Positions 36,934 to 45,853 of a stretch of 64,000 nucleotides of DNA are shown piece by piece. The stretch is from assembly GCF_035207705.1 (NCBI RefSeq), contig NZ_CP128187.1, positions 1,426,001-1,490,000 of the forward strand, given 5' to 3'. Position numbers and translations under genes: made by a program. This DNA is from Maribacter sp. BPC-D8 (GTDB lineage Bacteria; Bacteroidota; Bacteroidia; Flavobacteriales; Flavobacteriaceae). Below the pieces are notes generated by a model. That model was not told where the DNA came from, did not search any database, and was given only the letters and a program-made list of their open reading frames with translations. Positions within the stretch are counted from its first letter, which is position 1; every line of letters starts with the position of its first letter.

Positions 36934-38091
36934 ATGATAGATAAAACAATTGCGTCTTATTTTATAGAGAATTATGGTAATGACCCTATTCTCATAAAAG
37001 CTCCCGGTAGAATAAACTTGATAGGCGAGCATACAGATTATAATCAAGGTCTAGTATTGCCAGCTTCTATAGAAAAAGGTATTTATTTTGCCGTTTCTAG
37101 CAACAATGATCATACCATTCGTATAGAGACCTTTTTAACTCAACCGGAAAAAATAGAATTTGAGCTTAATGGCGACCATAAAAGTTTTGAATCATTTTGG
37201 GGAAATTATTTTAAGGCAATAATTGAAATTCTAGTAACCAAAAATTATCCCTTAAAAGGTATGGATTGTGTTTTTGGGGGCGATATTCCTATTGGATCAG
37301 GCCTCTCTTCCTCTGCAGCACTTTGTTGCGGATTTATCTATGCAGTAACCAAAGTATCTGGTCAAGATATTTCAAGAGAAGAAATTGCATTGATCGCACA
37401 AGAAGCCGAGCATAAAATCGGACTCAATTGCGGATTAATGGATCAATATGCCGTGCTCTTCGGAAAAAAGGGAAATGCATTTTTCTTAGACTGTAAAGAT
37501 TTGAGTCATAACTACATACCTATTAATTTAGAGGGTTATAGCTGGGTATTAGTGAATTCTAATATAAAGCACAACTTAGCGGTTGATTCTGAATACAATA
37601 AGCGTCGTATTTCTTGTGAGAATATCGTTAAAGAAGTACAAAAATATAGACCTGAAATCACCTCATTACGCGACGTTACAATTGTAGATGTAAAAAAAGT
37701 ATCTGATATAGCCGATGAAACAGACTGTAAACGTGCAATATATGTTATCGAAGAAAACGACCGTGTTCGCAAAATGATTAAGGCATTGACAAATGGTGAT
37801 GCACAAGAAGTTGGTGCCGTACTTAAAGAAGGTCATTGGGCGATGTCTACACAATATGAAATAACCACAAGCGAATTAGACGCTTTGGTCAAAATTGGTG
37901 AAAGCTTAGACGGTGTACTTGGTTCTAGAATGATGGGTGGCGGCTTCGGTGGTTGCACGATTAATTTAATGAAGACTGAAAAACTAGATATAAGTATAAA
38001 ATCTTTATTAGAACAGTACAAAGAACAAACTGGTATTGATGCCGATTACTATCATTTAGCTATTGATGACGGCGTCAAAGTTTTTGAATAA
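36934..38091 (+). CDS. galK: Galactokinase
   Basis: This 385-residue GHMP kinase shows the galactokinase signature GRINLIGEHTDYNQG (about 24-38), the ATP-binding block PIGSGLSSSAALCCG (about 120-134) and the third GHMP motif GGGFGGCTINL near the C-terminus. It phosphorylates galactose at C1, the entry to the Leloir pathway. It follows the symporter gene by 27 bases, so transport and phosphorylation appear coupled in one operon. A strong terminator at 38113-38144 closes the unit. No galT, galE or galM is seen here. Confidence 0.94.
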   Translation: MIDKTIASYFIENYGNDPILIKAPGRINLIGEHTDYNQGLVLPASIEKGIYFAVSSNNDHTIRIETFLTQPEKIEFELNGDHKSFESFWGNYFKAIIEILVTKNYPLKGMDCVFGGDIPIGSGLSSSAALCCGFIYAVTKVSGQDISREEIALIAQEAEHKIGLNCGLMDQYAVLFGKKGNAFFLDCKDLSHNYIPINLEGYSWVLVNSNIKHNLAVDSEYNKRRISCENIVKEVQKYRPEITSLRDVTIVDVKKVSDIADETDCKRAIYVIEENDRVRKMIKALTNGDAQEVGAVLKEGHWAMSTQYEITTSELDALVKIGESLDGVLGSRMMGGGFGGCTINLMKTEKLDISIKSLLEQYKEQTGIDADYYHLAIDDGVKVFE

Positions 38092-38112
38092 AACTTAAAA
38101 TATTTTTCATAA

Positions 38113-38144
38113 AAAAAGTCCGTGTTTTACAACACGGACTTTTT
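38113..38144. terminator. Bidirectional terminator between galK and DUF2911 genes
   Basis: A 14-bp perfect stem (38113-38126 with 38131-38144) with a four-base loop and A/T tracts lies between the convergent genes. Confidence 0.9.
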
Positions 38145-38164
38145 AAGTTTTATTAAGATTCTAA

Positions 38165-39010
38165 TTACTTAGAACTCCATTCTTTAATTGACTCGTTGTT
38201 CATTTTAATATAATCATTGTTACCAGCTGCAGTAGCACCTGTTAATGATTTTTTAGCAGCTTCGATTGCTCCTTTTTTATCACCAGCTTTCGCTAAAATC
38301 AAAGACTGTTGTCTTAGTTGCCAGAATGCAGGCTTGTCAGTCATTGACATCGCCTTGTCCATCCATTCTTTCGCTTTCTTAATATCTTTACCTTCACTAG
38401 AATAGTATACTGCAGATGCATAATAATCTTCAGCAGTTGGTCCGTTTAAGGCTTTATCGATACTGCTCATTACAGTAGCATCTGTACCAACAGTAAAAGG
38501 AATTGCTACATAAGTATTCTCCCAAATGATACCAATATTTGCTCCGTTAGAAGTTACGTCATCAAAAGTGATCGTAAAAGTTTCAACAGGCATTTCAATA
38601 TTGTAAACTGGTACAGATAATTGAGCAACTACCTTGCTTTCTTCCCATTTGCTTGGAGTACCACCACCAACAGTATCAGTGTAGATAAAAACTTCCCATG
38701 CAGAAGCTCCTGGTTTAGTGAAAATAGAATATGTTCCTGCTTTAACTTCTTTACCACCTATAGTTACGTCAGCGTCAAAAGTTACTAAAGTGAATCCGTT
38801 CGCTCCTGTTCTCCATAATTTGTCAAAAGGTACAAGGTTACCAAATACTTTTCTATCTCTCATAGAAGGTCTAGAATAGTCAATGCTTACTTCTGTTAAA
38901 CCTACAGTCTGCATTAATTTAGCTGCCGGACTTGGTGCTGGTGTATTTATTTGTGCTTCAACAGTTAAGGAAGCTACAATTGCCAATAAAAATAGTACTA
39001 CTTTGTTCAT
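38165..39010 (-). CDS. DUF2911 domain secreted protein with TPR-like tail
   Basis: This 281-residue protein has a signal peptide (about 1-20), a DUF2911 domain (about 25-165, with VSIDYSRPSMRDRKVFG and LWRTGANGFT) and a helical C-terminal part (about 180-275) that looks like tetratricopeptide repeats. DUF2911 proteins are abundant in Bacteroidota, and their role is unknown. A -7 box lies 29 bases before the ATG. It is monocistronic and convergent with galK. Confidence 0.9.
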   Translation of the reverse strand: MNKVVLFLLAIVASLTVEAQINTPAPSPAAKLMQTVGLTEVSIDYSRPSMRDRKVFGNLVPFDKLWRTGANGFTLVTFDADVTIGGKEVKAGTYSIFTKPGASAWEVFIYTDTVGGGTPSKWEESKVVAQLSVPVYNIEMPVETFTITFDDVTSNGANIGIIWENTYVAIPFTVGTDATVMSSIDKALNGPTAEDYYASAVYYSSEGKDIKKAKEWMDKAMSMTDKPAFWQLRQQSLILAKAGDKKGAIEAAKKSLTGATAAGNNDYIKMNNESIKEWSSK

Positions 39011-39038
39011 GATAATTTTGCTGATTAGTTATTTACCG

Positions 39039-39046
39039 CAAAACTA
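39039..39046 (-). promoter_or_regulatory. Probable -7 box of the DUF2911 gene
   Basis: On the minus strand TAGTTTTG matches TAnnTTTG, 29 bases before the ATG. The matching -33 element is not obvious. Confidence 0.5.
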
Positions 39047-39099
39047 CTTATAAAGGAGAGGTTGAAATGTTAACAAATTCTTAAATACTTAGCTCATTA

Positions 39100-40362
39100 T
39101 TAGTAAACAGCAAAAGATGTTGCAATTACACCATCTTCTAAATACAAAGCCAAATAATATATTGAAGATTCTAAATGGTGAGAGATGATACCATTTTTAT
39201 TGATCCCTCCTGATTTTTGCCATACTTCCTTTCCAGTTAAGTCATAAATAACTTGTCCAAAAACTCTTTTATCTGTGGCAATAGAATAATGGTAAAGGTT
39301 TGAAGAGCTATCTCTGTAGATAATCAATTTACCCTCTTCATTAGAATTCTCAGGAACTACAGGTATTATTGGATTTTCAGGATTTTCAGTTTCTTCAGGG
39401 TTTTCAGGTTCCTCTGGAGTCTCAGGATTTTCTGGCTCCTCTGGAGTTTCAGGCTCTTCAGGATTCTCTGGCTCTTCCGGCTCCTCTGTCACAACATCCG
39501 GAATCTGAAAAGAAAATAACCGTGATGGCGATTCAATGGTAGGCGCTTGCCTTGAATAATATTCCGAAGAAAAGAAATAACTGCTCGAACCGGTTTGCGT
39601 TAGTCCTTCAGCTTGTATAAAATTGAGCCCTAAAGACTGTTGTGCGTATCCTTCAAAAACAGCATTAAAATTTAAGTGATCTACCACACCTACAAACGGA
39701 CTCAATATCGAAGAATATCCAATTACAACCAATCTGTTTGATTCTGCATCATAAGTTGCATCGGTAATCAAACCTACTTCCTCAATATTCCCGACAATAC
39801 TTGCCGTGTACGTTCCAGGAAATTTAGAAAATTCATAAGCCACTGACCCAAGAGATTGCCATTGTTTAGTTAATACCACTATTCTATCATCAATAACAAA
39901 AAATGCTTCTGCATCCCAATCACTATTTCCATTATTTTCGAATACTTGCTGATCCTCATAAGAAAAATTTATAGTCGTTGCGGTAACGGTATTAGAACTT
40001 AGATACTCTTCTTTTAAAATTCTATGAACCGCTAAGTCAGTTCTTGTACCCACATTATTTCCAAAATCACCGATATAGATATATTCATCATCTTGAGAAA
40101 TCGCCTCCCAATCAATATTTTGAATATTCGTAACATTCACTCTTCTCTGTATAGATAGCGTCAATGTATCTAACTCATAGAGTACAGCTTCGTTACCCGA
40201 ATCATTATGGGTAATTAAATTGCCGTTAAAATATATTAACCCCGATGTTTCAAATACATCATCGGGCAACTCACCAACAGTTTGTACATTCTCTTGCGCA
40301 GCTACAGCAGCTGTACAAATGAATAGAATAATAAGCCCCAACTGTTGAACAAAAAGTTTCAT
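39100..40362 (-). CDS. Secreted propeller-like protein with Pro-Glu-rich linker and probable T9SS tail
   Basis: This protein of about 420 residues has a signal peptide (about 1-22) and a beta-rich globular region (about 25-290) that resembles phytase/SdiA-regulated propellers. A linker of about 45 residues (about 295-340) made almost wholly of Pro, Glu, Asn and Thr follows. The last 75 residues, with VIYDLTGKEVWQ, SSIYYLALYL and a final beta strand, look like a type IX secretion sorting domain, so it is probably exported to the surface or medium. The ATG at 40362 is preferred to an upstream GTG because the signal peptide begins there. Its ligand or substrate is unknown. Confidence 0.78.
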   Translation of the reverse strand: MKLFVQQLGLIILFICTAAVAAQENVQTVGELPDDVFETSGLIYFNGNLITHNDSGNEAVLYELDTLTLSIQRRVNVTNIQNIDWEAISQDDEYIYIGDFGNNVGTRTDLAVHRILKEEYLSSNTVTATTINFSYEDQQVFENNGNSDWDAEAFFVIDDRIVVLTKQWQSLGSVAYEFSKFPGTYTASIVGNIEEVGLITDATYDAESNRLVVIGYSSILSPFVGVVDHLNFNAVFEGYAQQSLGLNFIQAEGLTQTGSSSYFFSSEYYSRQAPTIESPSRLFSFQIPDVVTEEPEEPENPEEPETPEEPENPETPEEPENPEETENPENPIIPVVPENSNEEGKLIIYRDSSSNLYHYSIATDKRVFGQVIYDLTGKEVWQKSGGINKNGIISHHLESSIYYLALYLEDGVIATSFAVY

Positions 40363-40533
40363 TGTTGCAAAATAAGCTAGAATAATGTTAATCACCTGTA
40401 TTTTAGTGACCTAAATTCAATTTAATCGATAAAGTCAATTTTTAAGGTTATTACAAAGCATTTTTAATATTGTTTAACTATTTTTGATTATTGTTAGACA
40501 TTTAAATAGTCTGTCTTTATTAAACCTGCGTGC

Positions 40534-41031
40534 ATGAAATTATATCAATTACATTCAAAACAAGCCCTACCTATTGACAAAAAAAAAGCGTGGGAGTTTT
40601 TATCAGACCCAGCAAATTTAAAAGTTATTACTCCTGAACATATGGGATTCAATATTCTTTCGGGAGCAGATAGAGAAATGTTTCCTGGGCAGATTATACA
40701 GTATAAGGTATCTCCTTTTCCTGGTTATACTACAAAATGGGTAACTGAAATAACCCACGTAGATCAAGGTAATTATTTTGTCGATGAGCAAAGATTCGGA
40801 CCATATGCACTTTGGCACCATAAGCACTTTATCAATGAAATAGATGAAGGTGTTATCATGGAAGATATTATAGATTATAAAATTCCTTTCGGTTTTTTGG
40901 GTCAGTTAGCGCATCCTATCATCGTAAAAAAACAGTTGATGGAAATATTTAAGTTCAGAGAAGACAAATTGAAAGAGCTTTTCGGTACAGTAGATTCCAT
41001 CCCTAATGAACTTCAACTAAAATCTTTTTAA
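40534..41031 (+). CDS. SRPBCC (START/Bet v1-like) family protein
   Basis: This 165-residue protein has the layout of polyketide-cyclase/START-like domains: an opening helix with KAWEFLSDPANL, a beta sheet and a long C-terminal helix. Members bind hydrophobic ligands, but no ligand can be named here. It is the first gene of a compact operon: its TAA is followed at once by the ATG of the SDR gene. Similar SRPBCC genes stand beside photolyase genes in many bacteria, which suggests a role in light or oxidative stress. Confidence 0.88.
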   Translation: MKLYQLHSKQALPIDKKKAWEFLSDPANLKVITPEHMGFNILSGADREMFPGQIIQYKVSPFPGYTTKWVTEITHVDQGNYFVDEQRFGPYALWHHKHFINEIDEGVIMEDIIDYKIPFGFLGQLAHPIIVKKQLMEIFKFREDKLKELFGTVDSIPNELQLKSF

Positions 41032-41721
41032 ATGAAAAATATATTATTAATTGGAGGGTCTCATGGTATTGGGCTTTCTATGGTAAAAGAATTACAAGAA
41101 ACGCATAACCTATTTGTTGCATCGCGAACAGATGAAGCATTGCAGCACGAAAACATAACTCATATCGAATTCGATGTAACTAAAGACGAACTAGATATTT
41201 CTCAATTACCCGAAAAACTTGACGGCTTTGTTTATTGCCCTGGCAGTATAAATCTAAAGCCATTTAAAATGATTTCATTAGATACCATAAAAGACGACAT
41301 GGAACTTAATTTCTTTGCTATGGTTAAAATAGTAAAAGGAATAATTTCATTGATGAACGAAGGGTCAAGTATGGTCTTTTTTAGTACTATTGCTGTAGGT
41401 ACAGGCATGCCCTTTCATACTAGTGTAGCTGCTGCTAAAGGAGCTATTGAAGGTTTTGCAAAGTCAATGGCGGCAGAGTATGCACCTAAAATTCGAGTAA
41501 ATGTTATAGCACCATCTTTGGTAGATACACCTTTAGCAAAACGACTTTTAAACAATGATAAAAAACGTGAAATGATGAGTGAACGTCATCCGTTAAAAAG
41601 AGTCGGAAATCCTGAAGATATTGCAAATACAGCAGTCTTTCTTTTGAGTGATAAAAGTACATGGATGACCGGACAAATTATAGGTGTAGATGGCGGACTC
41701 TCAACTTTAAACATCAACTAA
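41032..41721 (+). CDS. SDR-family protein lacking the catalytic Tyr
   Basis: This 229-residue Rossmann-fold protein has a cofactor motif GGSHGIG (residues 8-14) and a C-terminal block of the SDR family (VNVIAPSLVDTPLA and GVDGG). In the active-site region the sequence reads HTSVAAAKGAI, so the position of the Tyr in the usual YxxxK is Val132, with Lys136 kept. The protein is therefore either not a classical dehydrogenase or uses another acid. It sits with no spacing between the SRPBCC and photolyase genes, so its role is probably linked to theirs. Confidence 0.88.
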   Translation: MKNILLIGGSHGIGLSMVKELQETHNLFVASRTDEALQHENITHIEFDVTKDELDISQLPEKLDGFVYCPGSINLKPFKMISLDTIKDDMELNFFAMVKIVKGIISLMNEGSSMVFFSTIAVGTGMPFHTSVAAAKGAIEGFAKSMAAEYAPKIRVNVIAPSLVDTPLAKRLLNNDKKREMMSERHPLKRVGNPEDIANTAVFLLSDKSTWMTGQIIGVDGGLSTLNIN

Positions 41722-43032
41722 ATGTCTAAAAAAGTATCTATATTTTGGTTTAGAAGAGATTTAAGATTAGACGACAATGTCGGCTTTCTTGAAGCTTTGA
41801 AAGGCGAATACCCAGTATTACCCATTTTTATATTTGATAAAGAAATTCTTTCAAAATTACCGAAAGATGATGCAAGGCTAACATTCATACATGAGACCTT
41901 GCAGAACATGAGAAATCAATTACAAGAAGAGCAGGATAGCTCTTTAGCTATGTATTTTGGTAAACCTATAGCTATTTTAGAAAGTCTTACTCAAGAATAC
42001 GATGTAATGACCGTAATCACCAATAGAGATTATGAGCCTTATGCAAAAGAAAGAGATGAAAATGTTGCTAGTTTTTTAAAGGAGAATTCTATTGAATTTA
42101 AGACATTCAAAGACCAAGTTATTTTTGAGAAATCAGAAATTGTTAAAGGTGATGGAGACCCATATGTAGTCTATACACCTTATAAGAATAAATGGCAAGA
42201 GCATTTTAGTGCTGATAAAGATTTGGTCATTCATTATACCAGCCAGCATTTAGCTAATTTGATTAAAAACTCTCGATTACCAAATTTATCATTGAGCGAT
42301 ATCGGTTTTGAGAAATCTAAAATAGAAGTTCCTGAATATGATGTCACCCCTACTCTAATAGATAATTATGAAGATACACGAGATTTTCCAGCTATTAAAA
42401 ACGGAACTTCATTACTAGGTCCGCATTTACGTTTTGGCACTGTATCGGTTCGAAAGATGATGAAAAAAGCTATCGCCGAGAATAACAAGGTTTTTTGGAG
42501 CGAATTGATATGGAGAGAATTTTTTATGACTATTCTTTACCACTTTCCGCATACTGTAGATAATGCTTTTAGATCTAAATATGACCGTATAGAATGGCGA
42601 AATAATGAAGAGGAGTTCGAAAAATGGAAAACTGGAACCACAGGATATCTTTTGGTAGATGCCGGTATGCGCCAACTAAATGAGACCGGTAATATGCATA
42701 ATCGGGTACGTATGCTAGTAGCAAGTTTTCTGTGCAAACATCTTTTAATAGATTGGCGTTGGGGAGAAACCTATTTTGCCGAAAAGTTGTTAGATTATGA
42801 ATTGAGTTCAAATGTTGGCAATTGGCAGTGGGCCGCAGGTAGCGGTGTTGATGCTGCACCTTATTTTAGAATTTTCAACCCTATGACACAAGTCGATAAA
42901 TTCGACAAGAACAAAGAATACATAAAAACCTGGATTAAAGAATTTGGCACTGACAAATACCCAGAAAAAATGGTAGATCACAAAATGGCTAGAGAACGCT
43001 GTTTAACAACATATAAAGAAGCCGTTAGCTAA
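41722..43032 (+). CDS. Deoxyribodipyrimidine photolyase / cryptochrome family
   Basis: This 436-residue flavoprotein has an N-terminal antenna-binding photolyase domain (VSIFWFRRDLRLDDN at 5-19) and a C-terminal FAD-binding domain with LLGPHLRFGTVSVR, ELIWREFF, NRVRMLVASF and NWQWAAG. These blocks are typical of class I CPD photolyases, which repair cyclobutane pyrimidine dimers using blue light. The ATG follows the SDR stop with no gap. A cryptochrome (signalling) role cannot be excluded. It is convergent with the DUF6340-like gene, two bases apart. Confidence 0.92.
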   Translation: MSKKVSIFWFRRDLRLDDNVGFLEALKGEYPVLPIFIFDKEILSKLPKDDARLTFIHETLQNMRNQLQEEQDSSLAMYFGKPIAILESLTQEYDVMTVITNRDYEPYAKERDENVASFLKENSIEFKTFKDQVIFEKSEIVKGDGDPYVVYTPYKNKWQEHFSADKDLVIHYTSQHLANLIKNSRLPNLSLSDIGFEKSKIEVPEYDVTPTLIDNYEDTRDFPAIKNGTSLLGPHLRFGTVSVRKMMKKAIAENNKVFWSELIWREFFMTILYHFPHTVDNAFRSKYDRIEWRNNEEEFEKWKTGTTGYLLVDAGMRQLNETGNMHNRVRMLVASFLCKHLLIDWRWGETYFAEKLLDYELSSNVGNWQWAAGSGVDAAPYFRIFNPMTQVDKFDKNKEYIKTWIKEFGTDKYPEKMVDHKMARERCLTTYKEAVS

Positions 43033-43034
43033 GA

Positions 43035-44084
43035 CTATTTCGCCAATTGACGATTTAGTTCTTGTTGATTTACAACTCTTCTTTTTAGCACATTTACATA
43101 ACGTAAAGCATCTTTATTTTCGTAGTCTGTATAGGCTTTAGAAGCATATTCTATTGCCTTGTTCAGGTTACCGTTGATTTCGTTGCTAATTGCCATATTG
43201 TAATATGCTCTACCGGCAACTTTACTTTTGACATTGTTTAAATCGGCATTCCATAAATCTGCGGCACCATCCCAATCACCAGCTTTTGCACGTCTATCGG
43301 CAATTTCTAAATTGTTACTTCCTTTTATAAAATAATCTCTAGCAATACGAATTTTTTCAGGTCTTGTAAAAAGAGCATAGTTCGCACCTAATTTAGAACT
43401 TACTGTTAAAACAGCCTCTTTTCTACCAATAACAGCTTCTAATGCCTTAACAGGGTTGATTCCCTCACCCGATGAAAATATTCTGTCATTAGAAACGAAC
43501 TTATCAATAATAGTTCTATTTGAAGGGTCATAGATTCTCCATCCGTTTTTAATAGCGGTATTTAGTTTAATTCTATGTCCTGGTACATTTGCATCAATAC
43601 CCAAATTATTAGGTATTTTAATTGTAGTCAATTCATAATCGACAGCTGTATCAGTGTCATAAAACTCTAACGAAAATAGAACGTCTACATCATTTTCCTT
43701 ACAAATTCTATCAACAATTTCCCAAGAGATTTCTGAAGGAAAAATGCTTAATCCTTTTTCTATATCTTTTTGATTTTCAATTACTTTAACAGCATCAAAT
43801 CGATTACTACGCTCTAGTTCATATTTGAGTCCCATTACAGCATTTTGAGCACCTTCCTTATCTAAATTAAGTCCTTCTAAAGATAAAATCTTGTCAATAT
43901 TATCTACAACCTTATTCTTTTCTGAAGCACTACTTCTGTTTACAATACCTATATTAATTACATTGTTTGGTATCGGCACTTCGGCTGGTTGGGTAATACC
44001 CATCGTCATTCTATTGGTAGAACTACATGCCATTATTGAAAAAAATGCAGAGGTTAGGAGTACTTTATAGGCTAGGTTTTTCAT
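43035..44084 (-). CDS. Lipoprotein with TPR-like tail (DUF6340-like)
   Basis: This 349-residue lipoprotein (lipobox IMAC, about residue 20) has a middle domain of unknown fold (about 40-230). A C-terminal helical part contains tetratricopeptide-like helices (about 245-340, with AGRAYYNMAISNEINGNLNKA split in repeat form). It matches the general pattern of the flavobacterial DUF6340 family, whose role is unknown. No obvious operon partner. The gap upstream (44085-44342) holds no further gene. Confidence 0.75.
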   Translation of the reverse strand: MKNLAYKVLLTSAFFSIMACSSTNRMTMGITQPAEVPIPNNVINIGIVNRSSASEKNKVVDNIDKILSLEGLNLDKEGAQNAVMGLKYELERSNRFDAVKVIENQKDIEKGLSIFPSEISWEIVDRICKENDVDVLFSLEFYDTDTAVDYELTTIKIPNNLGIDANVPGHRIKLNTAIKNGWRIYDPSNRTIIDKFVSNDRIFSSGEGINPVKALEAVIGRKEAVLTVSSKLGANYALFTRPEKIRIARDYFIKGSNNLEIADRRAKAGDWDGAADLWNADLNNVKSKVAGRAYYNMAISNEINGNLNKAIEYASKAYTDYENKDALRYVNVLKRRVVNQQELNRQLAK

Positions 44085-44342
44085 AATTCGAAATTTTTAA
44101 AACTTTGGGATTTGAGTAATAACGAAAAATGGAGCATTAAATTATATATTTTACAAATGAGGGCTGTCTAAAATTTAGAATTCGAACAATAAGGTCATTT
44201 ATTAGGTGTTGTGCGATATACTCAACCAGAGCCCTCATTTACAGAATTACATATGGCGTTTTATTTTGGTATATTTACTAGGACTTTGATCTGAAGTTTA
44301 ACACTACTAATGATTAGGGAACTAACAACCAAAACGACTAAT

Positions 44343-45770
44343 ATGAAAAAAACAGTATTATTGGCACTTTGCTTATGCATGAGTGCTTCAGTTTTCTCTC
44401 AGAAAATGAGTAAAGACAAAAATCTAATTATCTCTTCTGTCGAAAAACACAAAGAAGAACTTATTAAAATCAGTGATTCTATTTGGGCTCTTGCCGAAAC
44501 TGCTTTTGATGAAACGGAATCTTCTAGAATTTTATCGGATTATGCAGAAAAAAACGGATTGACAGTTACTAGAGGCGTTGCCGATATACCAACAGCTTTT
44601 ACCGCAACGTATGGTTCTGGTAGCCCTGTAATAAGTATTTTGGGTGAATTTGATGCCCTACCAGGAATTTCTCAAAAAACATCTCCTGTAAAAGAACCTT
44701 TTAAAGAAGGAGCTGCAGGTCATGGTTGCGGACACAACATGTTCGGTACAGCAAGTCTTGGATCTGCAATTGCGATTAAAGAACTAATGGATGCCGGTAA
44801 AATAAAAGGCACCGTTAAATTCTTAGGCACACCAGCTGAAGAAAAATACTTTGCAAAAGTATGGATGGTAAAAGCTGGATTATGGGATGACGTTGATGTC
44901 AATGTTAGCTGGCACCCATCTGCAGGCATTGAAGCCGATGTACAAAGCGGGTTATCGCTTATTGATTTTGTAGTTGAGTTTTACGGTCAAGCTGCACATG
45001 CCTCAATGGATCCTTGGAACGGTCGTAGCGCATCTGATGCGTTAGAATTATATACAACAGGCATCAACTATTACAGAGAGCACATTTTACCATCTTCTAG
45101 AATTCATTATCATATACAAGATGGTGGTCAGGTTGTAAATGTAGTACCAGATTACGCTAAGCTCTGGGTACGTGTTCGTGATCCTAAAAGATCAAATATG
45201 TTACCAACGTATGAACGTGTAAAAGCAATGGCTGAAGGTGCTGCTATTATGGCGAACGTAGAGTATAAAATTTCTTTGGTGTCAGGTATTTATGAAACAT
45301 TGGTTAACCGCTCTGGCGGTGAAATTATGCAGAATAATTTAGAGTTATTAGGTCCGATTACCTATACCGAAGAAGAAACGGTTTTTGGTAAAGCAATTCA
45401 AAAAGCTACCGGTAAACCAGAAGTTGGTTTTGATGGTACCGTTCACCCATTGAGAGAAACGTTAGAAAACCCAGGCGGTGGTTCTACAGATGTAGGTGAT
45501 GTTAGTTGGAATGTACCTAATATTAATTTAGGGGTTTCTGTAGCTCCTACAGGTACACCTTGGCATTCTTGGGCTGTTGTTGCCTGCGGCGGAATGTCTA
45601 TCGGTCACAAAGGAATGATCCATGCATCTAAAGCAATGGGTATGACGATGTTGGACTTATTTCAAAATCCGAAATTAATAACGAAGGTGAAAGAAGAGTT
45701 CAAAACCCGAAAAGGCGATGAAGTTTATGAGCCAATGATCGATGGTCCGCCACCATTAGATGGAGAATAA
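44343..45770 (+). CDS. Secreted M20-family amidohydrolase (AbgB-like)
   Basis: This 475-residue protein has a signal peptide (about 1-20) and an M20 metallo-amidohydrolase core: GEFDALPGIS with a metal-ligand region, GHGCGHNMFG (about 124-133), PAEEKY and WHPSAG. The C-terminal block with GGGSTDVGDVSWNVP is typical of the AbgB branch, which cleaves p-aminobenzoyl-glutamate. The substrate of this exported version is uncertain. The ATG at 44343 is preferred to one 33 bases upstream because it begins the signal peptide. A terminator follows at 45783-45812. Confidence 0.9.
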   Translation: MKKTVLLALCLCMSASVFSQKMSKDKNLIISSVEKHKEELIKISDSIWALAETAFDETESSRILSDYAEKNGLTVTRGVADIPTAFTATYGSGSPVISILGEFDALPGISQKTSPVKEPFKEGAAGHGCGHNMFGTASLGSAIAIKELMDAGKIKGTVKFLGTPAEEKYFAKVWMVKAGLWDDVDVNVSWHPSAGIEADVQSGLSLIDFVVEFYGQAAHASMDPWNGRSASDALELYTTGINYYREHILPSSRIHYHIQDGGQVVNVVPDYAKLWVRVRDPKRSNMLPTYERVKAMAEGAAIMANVEYKISLVSGIYETLVNRSGGEIMQNNLELLGPITYTEEETVFGKAIQKATGKPEVGFDGTVHPLRETLENPGGGSTDVGDVSWNVPNINLGVSVAPTGTPWHSWAVVACGGMSIGHKGMIHASKAMGMTMLDLFQNPKLITKVKEEFKTRKGDEVYEPMIDGPPPLDGE

Positions 45771-45782
45771 AACACAAGTAAT

Positions 45783-45812
45783 AAAGAAGCTATCTTAACA
45801 GATAGCTTCTTT
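45783..45812 (+). terminator. Terminator of the amidohydrolase gene
   Basis: A 12-bp stem (45783-45794 with 45801-45812) with a 6-base loop and T tract lies 12 bases after the stop codon. Confidence 0.85.
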
Positions 45813-45853
45813 CATTTTTAAGTAACTTGAACCGTCAAACTTAAATAACAACA

